Below, piece by piece: positions 46,931-56,500 of a stretch of DNA of 64,000 nt; position 1 is the first letter of the stretch, and each line of letters begins with the position of its first letter. The stretch is from Pandoraea sp. (GTDB lineage Bacteria > Pseudomonadota > Gammaproteobacteria > Burkholderiales > Burkholderiaceae): NCBI RefSeq assembly GCF_004297875.1, contig NZ_SCSK01000069.1:1-64000 (forward strand), given 5' to 3'. A program made the position numbers and the translations under genes. Under the pieces are notes generated by a model. That model was not told the origin of the DNA, made no database searches, and saw nothing but the letters and a program-made list of their open reading frames with translations.

Positions 46931-49036
46931 ATGTCCAGATATCGCTTTCATCTTGTGGTTTTTTTGGTCGGCTTGGCCGCCGTGTGCTGGATCGGCGCCG
47001 GCTATGCCGGCTCGAACCCGCTGGCGCTGACGGCCACCGCCGTGGTGGGCGCCTGCTATCTGGCGGGGGCCTTTGAACTGAAACGCTACGCTCAGGCCAC
47101 CGCCGCGCTCGAACATGCGGTGGCGGGCCTGGCCGAGCCGCCGCCGGCGCTGGACGCCTGGCTCGGGCAAGTGCCGCCGGGCCTGCGCGGTGCCGTACGT
47201 CTGCGTATCGAGGGCGAGCGCGTGGCCTTGCCGGGGCCTGCGCTGACGCCGTATCTGGTCGGCATGCTGGTGTTGCTGGGCATGCTCGGCACACTGCTCG
47301 GCATGGTCGCCACGCTCAAGGGTACCGGGGCCGCCCTGGACGGCGCGGCCGACCTGCAGGCGATCCGCACCTCGCTGGATGCGCCGCTCAAGGGGCTCGC
47401 GTTCGCGTTCGGCACCTCGATCGCCGGGGTCTCCACCTCCGCGATGCTGGGCCTGCTCTCGGCCCTGTGCCGGCGCGAGCGGCTGCACGCCGCACAGGCG
47501 CTCGACGCCAGGATCGCCACCACGCTGCGCGGCTACTCGCACGCGCATCAGCGCGAAGAGGCATTCAAGCTGCTGCAGCGCCAAACCGAGACCATGCCCG
47601 CGCTGGTCGACCGCCTCGAAGCGGTGATGACCGCCCTGACGCAGCACAGCCGCACGGCGAGCGAGCAACAGTTGGCCACTCAGCAGGCATTCCTGGACAA
47701 AACGGAGGCGGCCTATGCGCGCCTGGCCGATTCGGTCGGGCAATCGCTGCGGCAAAGCGCCGCCGAGGGCGCCCAGGCCGCAGGGGCCGCGCTGCAGCCG
47801 GTAATGGCCGCCACCATGGCGGAACTCACGCGCGAGGCAGCCACGCAGCGCGAGACCGTTACGCAAGCCGTGCAGCAGCAGCTCGACGCGTTGGCAAGCG
47901 GGTTGGCCGCGACCAATACCTCCATCGCCGAGACCTGGAGCCGTGCGCTGGCCGAGCAGCGCCAGGCCGGCGAGCGCGCCGCCCGGGATCTGAGCGCCTC
48001 GTTCGATCGCGTCGTCGAAACCTTCGAGCAACGTTCGACGAGCCTGGTCGAGGGCGTCTCGGCGCGGCTCGAGCACGCCACGGCCAGCGCCAGCCAGACC
48101 TGGGCCCAAACGCTGGCGCAGCATGCCGAGGCCAACGAGCGGCTGGCCGGGCGCCACCAGCAGTCACTGGAGGCGGCCGCCGCGGCCGTCGAGCAGCACG
48201 CGGCGTCGCTGCTGCGCAGCGTGAGCGAATCGCATACGCGCTGGCAGGAAGACTGGCAAAGCGCATCGGCCCGGCGCGAAGAACAACGGCTGGCAGCCTG
48301 GCACGAGAGCCTCGGCGAGATGGCTGCGGGGCTCACCGAACAGCTGGCGCAAGCCGCCACCCGCGGCGAGCAGCAACAGCACGCGATCTGCGAGACCCTG
48401 GCGCGTACCGCGAGCGAAATCTCGGCCCAGGCGCATACGCAGGCCAGCCAGACGATCGCCGAAATTTCCCAGCTCGTGCAGGCCGCATCCGCGGCGCCCA
48501 AGGCCGCCGCCGACATGGTCGCGCAACTGCGCGAGCAACTCTCCGAGAGCCTGGCGCGCGATACCGCGACGCTCGAAGAGCGCAGCCGCATGCTGGCGAC
48601 CGTGGAGACCTTGCTCGTTGCCGTGAATCATGCATCGACCGAGCAGCGCGCGGCGATCGACGCACTGGTGGCAACCTCGGCGGACCTGCTGCAGCGCGTT
48701 GGCGGACAATTCACCGAACGGGTCGAGGCCGAGACCGGCCGGCTCGCGGACGCGGCCGCCCAGGTGAGCGTCGGCGCAGTCGAGGTCGCCAGCCTTGGCG
48801 ACGCCTTCGGCGCCGCGGTACAACTGTTCGGTCAGGCCAACGACAAGCTGACGGCGCACCTGCAACGCATCGAGGCCGCGCTGGAAAAATCGCTCGCGCG
48901 CAGCGACGAGCAACTTGCCTATTACGTTGCGCAGGCCAGGGAGGTAATCGACCTGAGCATGTTGTCGCACCGTCAGATCGTCGACGATTTGCAGCGTCTG
49001 GGCGGGCCGCTCGCCAATGGAGTCGAGGCCGCATGA
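46931..49036 (+). CDS. DUF802 protein: MotA/ExbB/ZorA-like membrane domain with long coiled-coil tail (gene 2)
   Basis: This is a 701-residue protein. Predicted membrane segments lie at about 7-23, 31-47, 106-126 (LVGMLVLLGMLGTLLGMV) and 156-178 (LAFAFGTSIAGVSTSAMLG). The last two follow the MotA/TolQ/ExbB pattern of a Gly-rich helix then a Thr/Ser-rich helix. Residues of about 190-690 are a nearly unbroken Ala/Gln/Glu-rich coiled coil. This plan, a proton-channel head on a very long cytoplasmic tail, recalls ZorA of the Zorya defence system, but the sequence family is DUF802. It overlaps the OmpA/MotB-like gene (ATGA), its expected partner. Confidence 0.85.
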   Translation: MSRYRFHLVVFLVGLAAVCWIGAGYAGSNPLALTATAVVGACYLAGAFELKRYAQATAALEHAVAGLAEPPPALDAWLGQVPPGLRGAVRLRIEGERVALPGPALTPYLVGMLVLLGMLGTLLGMVATLKGTGAALDGAADLQAIRTSLDAPLKGLAFAFGTSIAGVSTSAMLGLLSALCRRERLHAAQALDARIATTLRGYSHAHQREEAFKLLQRQTETMPALVDRLEAVMTALTQHSRTASEQQLATQQAFLDKTEAAYARLADSVGQSLRQSAAEGAQAAGAALQPVMAATMAELTREAATQRETVTQAVQQQLDALASGLAATNTSIAETWSRALAEQRQAGERAARDLSASFDRVVETFEQRSTSLVEGVSARLEHATASASQTWAQTLAQHAEANERLAGRHQQSLEAAAAAVEQHAASLLRSVSESHTRWQEDWQSASARREEQRLAAWHESLGEMAAGLTEQLAQAATRGEQQQHAICETLARTASEISAQAHTQASQTIAEISQLVQAASAAPKAAADMVAQLREQLSESLARDTATLEERSRMLATVETLLVAVNHASTEQRAAIDALVATSADLLQRVGGQFTERVEAETGRLADAAAQVSVGAVEVASLGDAFGAAVQLFGQANDKLTAHLQRIEAALEKSLARSDEQLAYYVAQAREVIDLSMLSHRQIVDDLQRLGGPLANGVEAA

Positions 49037-49680
49037 ACGAGGAGATCGACGGCGGCGCCGAGCCGAGCGCGCCGGTATGGGCGGCCTTCGGCGATTTGAT
49101 GTCGGTGTTGCTGGGCGCATTCGTGCTGATCCTGGTCGCGGTGCTCGGCGTGCAGCTGGGTCTGTCGACCAAACTCGAGCACGAGATCAGGCAGCGGCAA
49201 CTCGAGGCACAGCGGCGTCACGCGCTGGAGCAGGCGCTGGCGGGGCCGCTCGCGGCCGGCCGGGTGACGCTCGTCAACGGGCGCATCGGCATCAGCGGCA
49301 GCGTACTGTTCGCGCTCAATTCCGATCAACTGCAACCGCAAGGCCGGGTGCTGCTCAAGAGCCTGGTCGGGCCGCTCTCGGCCTACCTCAAGACGCATGA
49401 CCAGATCCTGATGGTCAGTGGATTTGCCGACGACCTGCCAGTGCGCTCGACCAATCGGCGCTTCGCCGATAACTGGGAACTGTCGGCCCAGCGCGCGCTG
49501 ACTGTCACGCGTGCGTTCATCGACGAGGGCATTCCCGCTTCGTCGGTATTTGCCGCGGCATTCGGCTCGGAGCAACCGGTGAGCAGCAACACCGACGCGG
49601 CGGGGCGGGCCAGGAACCGGCGCGTCGAAATCGCCGCCGTGCCGCGCCCGGGAGCCACCGATGGCGGCCTGCATGACTAG
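49033..49680 (+). CDS. OmpA/MotB-like peptidoglycan-binding protein (gene 3)
   Basis: This is a 215-residue protein with a single membrane helix (about 14-42) containing Asp21 in FGDLMSVLLGAF. That is the place of the proton-carrying Asp of MotB, ExbD and ZorB. The periplasmic OmpA-like domain (about 80-205) has the peptidoglycan-binding residues in NWELSAQRA and GRARNRRVEI. A partner for the DUF802 channel protein is strongly implied by the four-base overlap. The pair would couple an ion gradient to motion anchored on the cell wall. Confidence 0.87.
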   Translation: MNEEIDGGAEPSAPVWAAFGDLMSVLLGAFVLILVAVLGVQLGLSTKLEHEIRQRQLEAQRRHALEQALAGPLAAGRVTLVNGRIGISGSVLFALNSDQLQPQGRVLLKSLVGPLSAYLKTHDQILMVSGFADDLPVRSTNRRFADNWELSAQRALTVTRAFIDEGIPASSVFAAAFGSEQPVSSNTDAAGRARNRRVEIAAVPRPGATDGGLHD

Positions 49681-50320
49681 CGCCGCCGACCAGGCCCGCG
49701 CAACGCTCGAAGCCTGGCGTGCGAGCGGCGCCGACCGGCTTGATCCGGTGCGCTTTGCTTTCATCGACGCACTGCAGCGGCGCGCCGCCGGTCATACCGG
49801 GCAGGCGCGCCGCCTGCTCGATGAGCGGCTGTCGGCGCTGCTGGCAGCGTATGCCGACGGTCTGCCGCAGGCCGCCGACACGCTCGCGTCTCGGGACACT
49901 CCGGCCAGCGATTCGACCGTCCGGAGCGATACGGGCCGGCCGCTGGCCGGCCTGCTCGATGCCATCGCCGCCGGCGGTGCGGCGCAGCGCTCGCCAGACT
50001 ATCCGGAGCTCGCGCTGCTCGACTACTTCAGGGAAACCTGGGCAGCACTCAGTGCCGAACAACAGTTGCGGCAATCGCTCGACCACGTGCCGGCCAACGC
50101 CGGCCCGCTCAATTCCAGCAGTCTCGTGCACCGCTCGCTTGCTCTCATGCGCGAGGTCTCGCCCGGCTACCTGCGGCACTTCCTGTCGTATGTCGATGCC
50201 CTCGCGTGGCTGGGGCAACTCGGCGGCGACGGCGCCGTGCCGGGCAACGACACACCGTCGGCCAAGCCGGTCGACAACCCCGCCGGCCGCAAAACAAAAC
50301 GCGCCGCGAAGTCCCGCTGA
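49661..50320 (+). CDS. DUF2894 family protein (gene 4)
   Basis: This is a 219-residue Ala-rich helical protein matching DUF2894 (RATLEAWRASGADRLDPVRF, then SPDYPELALLDYFRETWAAL). It overlaps the OmpA-like gene by 20 bases; GGAG at 49651 supports the ATG at 49661, though one at 49673 is possible. It has no signal peptide and ends in a basic tail (RKTKRAAKSR). It is always or usually found beside DUF802 and DUF3348 genes, as far as I recall, and has no known function. Confidence 0.8.
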   Translation: MAACMTSAADQARATLEAWRASGADRLDPVRFAFIDALQRRAAGHTGQARRLLDERLSALLAAYADGLPQAADTLASRDTPASDSTVRSDTGRPLAGLLDAIAAGGAAQRSPDYPELALLDYFRETWAALSAEQQLRQSLDHVPANAGPLNSSSLVHRSLALMREVSPGYLRHFLSYVDALAWLGQLGGDGAVPGNDTPSAKPVDNPAGRKTKRAAKSR

Positions 50321-50335
50321 GCACGCACGACCCGG

Positions 50336-51082
50336 TTATAGCCGGTTGACCGTCCTGATCATTTCGGCCATCCGGCCGCTCTCGGCGGCGAAGCGCAACG
50401 GCTTGCAGCGCTCGACGATGACCTCGGACTCGCCGCGTTCGAGCAACTGCATGACTTCATCGATGAATTGCGCAAGCGGCATCGCATTCGGGTCGGAAGC
50501 CTGGAACTCGCCAAGCAATTCGGTCTGCACATACGGCGGCGCGATCTCGACGACTTCGACGGGCGTGCCCTGCAACTGATGCCGCAGCGACATCGAATAC
50601 GAATGGATCGCCGCCTTGGTGGCGCTGTAGGTCGGCGACGAAAACATCGGCACGAAGGCCAGGCCCGACGAGACCGTCACCAGCGTGCTGCGCGGCTGTT
50701 TGAGCAAATGCGGCAGCAATGCCGCGCTCATGCGCAGCGTACCCGACAGGTTCGTCGCAATGGTTTGCTCGGCATCGTGGAGATCCGCGGGGGACTGCTT
50801 GATATCTTCCTCGCGCATGATGCCGGCGTTGTTGATCAGCACGTTCAACGCGGGGAACCGGGCGATCGCCTGCTCGGCCAATGCCGCAATGCTGGCCTTG
50901 TCGGTGATGTCGAGTTGCAACGACACCATGCCGGGATTGGCTGCGGTGACTTCATCCAGGGCGGCTTGGCGACGCCCGGAGATGATGACTTGATTGCCCA
51001 GCTTGTGAAACGCTTCGGCCAGCGCCCGGCCAATGCCCGACGCGCCGCCGGTAATCAGAATGGTATTGCCCGTGATGTTCAT
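50336..51082 (-). CDS. SDR family oxidoreductase
   Basis: This is a 248-residue short-chain dehydrogenase of the DltE-like type. The motif TGGASGIGRA binds NAD(P), LINNAGIM is the NNAG motif, and YSATKAA carries the catalytic Tyr and Lys. AAAGGAG before 51082 decides the start; the same frame is open to 51463 across the divergent regulator and is not used. Divergence from an HxlR regulator, a common pairing, suggests induction by a redox or electrophile signal. Confidence 0.88.
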   Translation of the reverse strand: MNITGNTILITGGASGIGRALAEAFHKLGNQVIISGRRQAALDEVTAANPGMVSLQLDITDKASIAALAEQAIARFPALNVLINNAGIMREEDIKQSPADLHDAEQTIATNLSGTLRMSAALLPHLLKQPRSTLVTVSSGLAFVPMFSSPTYSATKAAIHSYSMSLRHQLQGTPVEVVEIAPPYVQTELLGEFQASDPNAMPLAQFIDEVMQLLERGESEVIVERCKPLRFAAESGRMAEMIRTVNRL

Positions 51083-51098
51083 GATCGACTCCTTTAAG

Positions 51099-51162
51099 TT
51101 GACGGTTTGTACGATAATGCAATCACTTTCCATTCGGAAGTAGGCACCCAAAAGATTTGTAC
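51099..51162. promoter_or_regulatory. Paired TTTGTAC boxes in the SDR/HxlR divergent region
   Basis: TTTGTAC occurs at 51106-51112 and at 51156-51162, fifty bases apart in the same orientation. A TTGACG lies at 51099-51104. Two identical half-sites between an HxlR gene and its divergent target are candidate HxlR operators. Confidence 0.45.
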
Positions 51163-51181
51163 TTACCAAAAGGAGAGCGAC

Positions 51182-51625
51182 ATGAACAAAACTCCGAAGG
51201 AACCGACGGCGTCGCCGCCCACAAAAACCTATCCACCGCTCGCCCCGGAGGTCGAGGCACTGGTGCACGAAATCATCGGCCAGGTCGCCGGCAAGTGGAC
51301 CATGATCATCCTCGACCTGCTGCAGGAAAAGGGCACCTTGCGCTTCACGCAGATCGGCAAGACGGTGAGCGGCATCAGCCAGAAAATGCTGACCCAGACC
51401 CTGCGGGAAATGGAGCGCGACGGACTGGTCGTGCGCACCGTGCACCCGGTTATCCCGCCCCATGTCGACTATGCGCTGACACCGCTGGGCGAGAGCCTGA
51501 GCGAGGCGTTTTGCAGCGTCTGGCTATGGACCGAAAAGCACTACGGCGAGATTCAGAAAGCACGCGAGGCGTTTGCGGCGGTCTCGAAGCAACCCTCCAA
51601 TTCGATTGCGCGCGAGCGCCGGTGA
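51182..51625 (+). CDS. HxlR family transcriptional regulator
   Basis: This is a 147-residue winged-helix protein with the HxlR pattern (IIGQVAGKWTMIILDLLQEKGTLRFTQIGKTVSGISQKMLTQTL split over helix and wing). There is no internal Cys sensor of the HypR type that I can see apart from a single Cys near the C-terminus (EAFCSVW). It likely controls the divergent SDR gene. AAAGGAG lies before the ATG at 51182. Confidence 0.88.
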   Translation: MNKTPKEPTASPPTKTYPPLAPEVEALVHEIIGQVAGKWTMIILDLLQEKGTLRFTQIGKTVSGISQKMLTQTLREMERDGLVVRTVHPVIPPHVDYALTPLGESLSEAFCSVWLWTEKHYGEIQKAREAFAAVSKQPSNSIARERR

Positions 51626-51631
51626 AGCCCC

Positions 51632-51650
51632 TATAATCGAACGGTCGTTC
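51632..51650 (+). promoter_or_regulatory. -10 element and TetR-like operator before nitronate monooxygenase
   Basis: TATAAT at 51632-51637 is followed at once by GAACGGTCGTTC (51639-51650), an imperfect palindrome of the TetR-operator type. Binding there would block the start site. Confidence 0.5.
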
Positions 51651-51678
51651 ATTACCCGCCCAATCGAGGAGATGTTGC

Positions 51679-52638
51679 ATGGCTCTTCCGCCGCTGCTGC
51701 AAAATCTGGCGCTGCCTGTCGTGGCCTCGCCGATGTTCATCGTCAGTTACCCCGAGCTGGTGCTGGCCCAATGCAAGGCCGGCATCGTCGGCTCGTTCCC
51801 GGCGCTCAACGCGCGCCAGCCCGAGCTGCTCGACGAGTGGCTCACACGCATCAACGAAGAACTCACCGCGTTCAAGGCGGCTCATCCGGAGCGCCCGGTC
51901 GGCCCGCTGGCCGTCAACCAGATCGTGCATCAATCGAACGCGCGGCTCGAGCACGACGTGCGGGTCTGCATCGATCACAAGGTGCCGATTTTCATCACCA
52001 GCCTGCGCGCGCCGATCAAGGAGATTCTCGACGCGGTGCATAGCTACGGCGGTATCGTGCTGCATGACGTGATCAACATCCGGCATGCGCAGAAGGCGCT
52101 CGAAGCCGGCGTGGACGGGCTGATTCTGGTGGCTGCCGGTGCCGGCGGCCACGCGGGCATGCTCTCGCCGTTTGCGCTGGTGGGCGAGGTGCGTAAATTC
52201 TTCGACGGCCCGCTGGTGCTCTCCGGGGCCATCGCAACCGGTGGCGCGATTCTCGCCGCGCAGGCGATGGGGGCCGATCTGGCCTACATCGGCACGCGCT
52301 TCATCGCCTCCGAGGAAGCGCACGCGACCGACGAATACAAGCGGGCGATCGTCGACGCCAGCGCGGCCGACATCATCTACACCAACCTGTTCACCGGCGT
52401 CCACGGCAACTACATCCGCCAGAGCATTCTCAATGCCGGCCTCGATCCGGACAATCTGCCGGCCTCGGATAAAAGCAAGATGGACTTTTCCGGCGGCACT
52501 TCAAAAGCGAAGGCGTGGAAGGATATCTGGGGCGCCGGGCAAGGCGTGGGGCTGATGGAAAGCGTGCAGCCGGCCGGCCAGATCGTCGCGCAATTGAAGG
52601 AAGAATACGAAGCCGCGCGTCGGCGGCTGCTCGCCTGA
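51679..52638 (+). CDS. Nitronate monooxygenase family protein
   Basis: This is a 319-residue FMN TIM-barrel enzyme. FMN-binding segments include LPVVASPMFIVSYPELVLAQ at the N-terminus, LILVAAGAGGHAG, and VLSGAIATGG. These match class I nitronate monooxygenases, which oxidise propionate 3-nitronate and related nitroalkane anions. A related activity such as an enoyl-reductase cannot be excluded. The adjacent promoter carries a TetR-like palindrome, but no TetR gene is nearby. Confidence 0.85.
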   Translation: MALPPLLQNLALPVVASPMFIVSYPELVLAQCKAGIVGSFPALNARQPELLDEWLTRINEELTAFKAAHPERPVGPLAVNQIVHQSNARLEHDVRVCIDHKVPIFITSLRAPIKEILDAVHSYGGIVLHDVINIRHAQKALEAGVDGLILVAAGAGGHAGMLSPFALVGEVRKFFDGPLVLSGAIATGGAILAAQAMGADLAYIGTRFIASEEAHATDEYKRAIVDASAADIIYTNLFTGVHGNYIRQSILNAGLDPDNLPASDKSKMDFSGGTSKAKAWKDIWGAGQGVGLMESVQPAGQIVAQLKEEYEAARRRLLA

Positions 52639-52643
52639 GCAAA

Positions 52644-52675
52644 ACGCCGGCATGTGCAGGCGCACATGCCGGCGT
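52644..52675. terminator. Long perfect hairpin between convergent genes
   Basis: ACGCCGGCATGTGC and its exact complement GCACATGCCGGCGT form a 14-base-pair stem with a 4-base loop. No T-run follows. It lies between the ends of the nitronate monooxygenase and hydroxyacyl-CoA dehydrogenase genes, so it may stop transcription from both sides. Confidence 0.6.
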
Positions 52676-52690
52676 CAAGCAATCAAATAA

Positions 52691-53539
52691 TCAATACGTG
52701 TACACGCCGCGCCCGCTCTTGCGCCCCAGGTAGCCCGCGGCCACCATTTCCTTGAGCAGCGGGCAGGGACGGTATTTGGAATCGGCGAACTCCTCGTAGT
52801 ACACCTCCATCACCGACAGGCATACGTCGAGGCCGATCATGTCGGCCAGCGCCAGCGGCCCGATCGGATGATTGCAGCCGAGCTTCATGCCGTTGTCGAT
52901 TTCCTCGGGCGTGGCCAGGCCTTCGCCCAGCACGAAGAAGGCCTCGTTGATCATCGGCACCAGAATGCGGTTGACCACGAAGCCGGGAGCGTTTTTCACG
53001 GTGATCGGGGTCTTGCCGAGTTCCTTGGCGAACGCTTCGACCGCCGCATGCGCGGCGTCGCCTGTTTGCAGGCCGCGGATGATTTCGACCAGCGCCATGA
53101 GCGGCACCGGGTTGAAGAAATGCATGCCGATGAAGCGCTGCGGATGGGACACCACGGCCGCCAGCTTGGTGATCGAAATCGACGAGGTATTCGAGGCGAT
53201 GATGGTCTCGGCGTCCACCAGCGCATCGATCTGCTTGAGGATCTTCACCTTCAGATCGAAATTCTCGGTGGCTGCCTCGATCACGATATCGGCGCTCTTG
53301 AGCGCCGCGTAATCGGTCGACCCCGCGATGCGTGCGAGCGCGGCGTCCTTGTCGGCCGGCTTGATCTTGTCTTTCTTGATCAGGCGATCCAGGCTGCCCG
53401 CGACATTGGCGATGCCCTTTTGCACGGCGGCCTCGCTGATATCGACCATCACCACCTGCAGCCCCACCACGGCGCAGGCCTGCGCAATACCGTTGCCCAT
53501 CGTGCCCGCGCCAATAATGCCTACCTTCTGAATACCCAT
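52691..53539 (-). CDS. 3-hydroxybutyryl-CoA dehydrogenase
   Basis: This is a 282-residue 3-hydroxyacyl-CoA dehydrogenase. The NAD motif is GIIGAGTMGNGIAQ at the N-terminus, and the catalytic His is in GMHFFNPVPLMALVEI. It is single-domain, as in Hbd/PaaH and FadB2. It oxidises (S)-3-hydroxyacyl-CoA, as needed in butyrate and branched-chain routes. The ATG at 53539 sits at the start of the Rossmann strand. It is followed by icmF upstream on the same strand, 60 bases away, so they may be co-transcribed. Confidence 0.92.
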   Translation of the reverse strand: MGIQKVGIIGAGTMGNGIAQACAVVGLQVVMVDISEAAVQKGIANVAGSLDRLIKKDKIKPADKDAALARIAGSTDYAALKSADIVIEAATENFDLKVKILKQIDALVDAETIIASNTSSISITKLAAVVSHPQRFIGMHFFNPVPLMALVEIIRGLQTGDAAHAAVEAFAKELGKTPITVKNAPGFVVNRILVPMINEAFFVLGEGLATPEEIDNGMKLGCNHPIGPLALADMIGLDVCLSVMEVYYEEFADSKYRPCPLLKEMVAAGYLGRKSGRGVYTY

Positions 53540-53598
53540 CTTCCTGCCTCTTCGCGATTGATGAAAATTGGCGCCCCGTCGGCGTTGCCGCGGGGCCG

Positions 53599-56500
53599 TT
53601 ACATGTTGCGCCGGTACTGCCCGCCCACCTCGAACAGCGCGCTGGTGATCTGGCCCAGCGAGCATACCCGCACCGCGTCCATGAGCACGGCGAACACGTT
53701 GCCGTTTTCGATCACGGTCTGCCGCAGGCGCTCGAGCATGGCCGGCCCCGCATCGGCGTGCGCGCCCTGGAATTCGCGCAGGCGCTTGAGCTGCGACTGC
53801 TTTTCTTCCTCGGTGGAGCGCGCCAGCGCGATGGTGGTCGGCGCATCGGCCTGATGCGGATTGAGGAACGTATTGACGCCGATCACCGGATACGAGCCAT
53901 CGTGCTTCTTGTGCTCATAATATAGCGACTCCTCCTGGATCTTGCCGCGCTGATAACCGGTTTCCATCGCGCCGAGCACGCCGCCGCGCTCTGCAATGCG
54001 CTCGAACTCCTGCAGCACCGCCTCTTCGACCAGATCGGTGAGCGCCTCGATGATGAAGCTGCCCTGGTTGGGGTTTTCGTTTTTCGCCAGACCCCATTCG
54101 CGGTTGATGATGAGCTGGATCGCCAGCGCGCGCCGCACCGAGGCCTCGGTGGGCGTGGTAATGGCCTCGTCGTAGGCATTCGTGTGCAGCGAGTTGCAGT
54201 TGTCGTAAATGGCGATCAACGCCTGCAGCGTGGTGCGGATGTCGTTGAAGTCGATTTCCTGCGCATGCAGGCTGCGCCCGCTGGTCTGGATGTGATACTT
54301 GAGTTTCTGGCTGCGCTCGTTCGCGCCGTATTTCTCGCGCATCGCCACGGCCCAGATGCGGCGCGCGACACGCCCGAGCACCGTATATTCCGGATCCATG
54401 CCGTTGGAGAAGAAGAACGACAGGTTCGGCGCGAAATCGTCGATATGCATGCCGCGCGCCAGATAGGCTTCGACGTAGGTGAAGCCGTTGGCCAGCGTGA
54501 AGGCGAGCTGCGAGATGGGATTGGCGCCCGCCTCGGCAATGTGATAGCCGGAGATCGACACCGAATAGAAATTGCGCACCTGGTGATGGACGAAATACTC
54601 CTGAATGTCGCCCATCACTTTCAGGCTGAATTCGGTCGAGAAGATACAGGTGTTCTGCCCCTGGTCTTCCTTGAGGATGTCGGCCTGCACGGTGCCGCGC
54701 ACGTTCTGCAGCGCCCATGCGCGGATCTTGGCGATCTCGTCGTCGGTCGGCTCGCGTCCGTTGTCGGCGGCGAACTTGGCCAGTTGCTGATCGATCGCCG
54801 TGTTGAAGAACATCGCCAGGATAGTCGGCGCCGGTCCGTTGATCGTCATCGACACCGAGGTATTCGGCGAACACAGGTCGAAGCCGTCGTACAACGCCTT
54901 CATATCGTCGAGCGTGGCGATCGACACGCCCGAATTGCCGACCTTGCCGTAAATATCGGGGCGCTCGCCCGGGTCGAAGCCGTATAGCGTGACCGAGTCG
55001 AACGCGGTCGACAGACGCTTGGCCGGCATGCCTTCCGAGACCAGCTTGAAGCGGCGATTGGTACGGAACGCGTCGCCCTCGCCGGCGAACATGCGGGTCG
55101 GATCCTCGTTCTCGCGCTTGAAGGCGAACACGCCGGCCGTGTACGGAAACGAGCCCGGCACGTTTTCCAGCATTTGCCAGCGCAGAATCTCGCCTTCGTC
55201 GACGAACCTGGGCAGCACCACCTTGGGAATCCGGCTGCCGGAGAGCGTCGTGTAGGTCAGCGCGGTGCGAATCTCCTTGTCGCGGATCTTCACCACATAT
55301 TCGTCGCCGCTATAGGCCTTGAGCGTTTGCGGCCATTGCGCAAGCAGCTTCTTTTCGTTTGCGCCGAGCTGAGCGTCGCGCTCGGCCAGCAGTTGGCCGA
55401 GTTGCTCGGCGCCGGCCTGGTCGCCGCCGGCCTCGGCAAGCATGCGGCGCGCCTCGCGCAGTTGCTGGCGCTCGCGCGCCACGCGGCTCTGAGCTTGCAC
55501 GCGCTGGTGATAATGGCGCACCGTATCGGCGATTTCCGCCAGATAGCGGCTGCGCGCCGGCGGCAAAATCGCGCCACGGTAACTCGGCATATGACCGTCG
55601 ACCACCGGCAGGCGCCCCGCCTCGGCCTTCAGTCCCTTTGTCTTGAGTGCCGACAGCAGGCCCTGATACAAGGCGGTCACGCCATCGTCGTTGAAGTGCG
55701 CGGCCATCGTGCCGTAGACCGGCATTTGCTCGGGCGGCGTGCTCCATGCCTCGCGATTGCGCTGCACCTGCTTGGCGACGTCGCGCAGCGCATCGCGCGC
55801 GCCCTTGCGGTCGAACTTGTTGATCGCCACGAAGTCGGCGAAATCAAGCATGTCGATCTTTTCCAACTGGCTGGCCGCGCCGAACTCGGGCGTCATCACA
55901 TACAGCGACAGGTCCGAGTGCGGCACGATCGCCGCGTTGCCCTGGCCGATACCCGAGGTCTCCACCACGATCAAATCGAAGCCGGCCACCTTGCACGCAT
56001 CCAGCACGTCGGGCAGCGCCGGCGAGATCTCGCTGTCGGCCTCGCGCGTGGCCAGCGAGCGCATGAACACGCGCGGCCCCTGGCCCCAGTCGCCGATCGC
56101 GTTCATGCGGATGCGATCGCCCAGCAGCGCCCCGCCCGATTTGCGGCGCGACGGATCGACCGCGATCACGGCGATGCGCCAGCTGTCGCCCTGATCGAGC
56201 CGGAAGCGCCGAATCAGCTCATCGGTGAGCGACGACTTGCCGGCGCCCCCGGTGCCTGTAATGCCCAGTACCGGCACGCGCGACGTCTTGGCATGCGCGT
56301 GCAGGGTGTCACGCAGGCCGGCGTCGACCTTGCCGTTTTCCAGCACCGTCAACAACTGCGCGAGCGCGCGCCGGTCGCCTGCCAGCACCGCATCGAGCGA
56401 GTTCGGCGCGAATTGCGACAGATCGCCCAGCTCGGTCTCGCAGCGGTACAGCATGTCGTTGATCATGCCCTGCAGACCCAGCTGCTGACCGTCGTGCGGC

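Noticed and set aside
46931..49680. A true Zorya phage-defence system
   Set aside because: Only the head-and-tail plan and the MotB-like partner match. No ZorC, ZorD or ZorE gene is adjacent, and the families are DUF802, DUF3348 and DUF2894.
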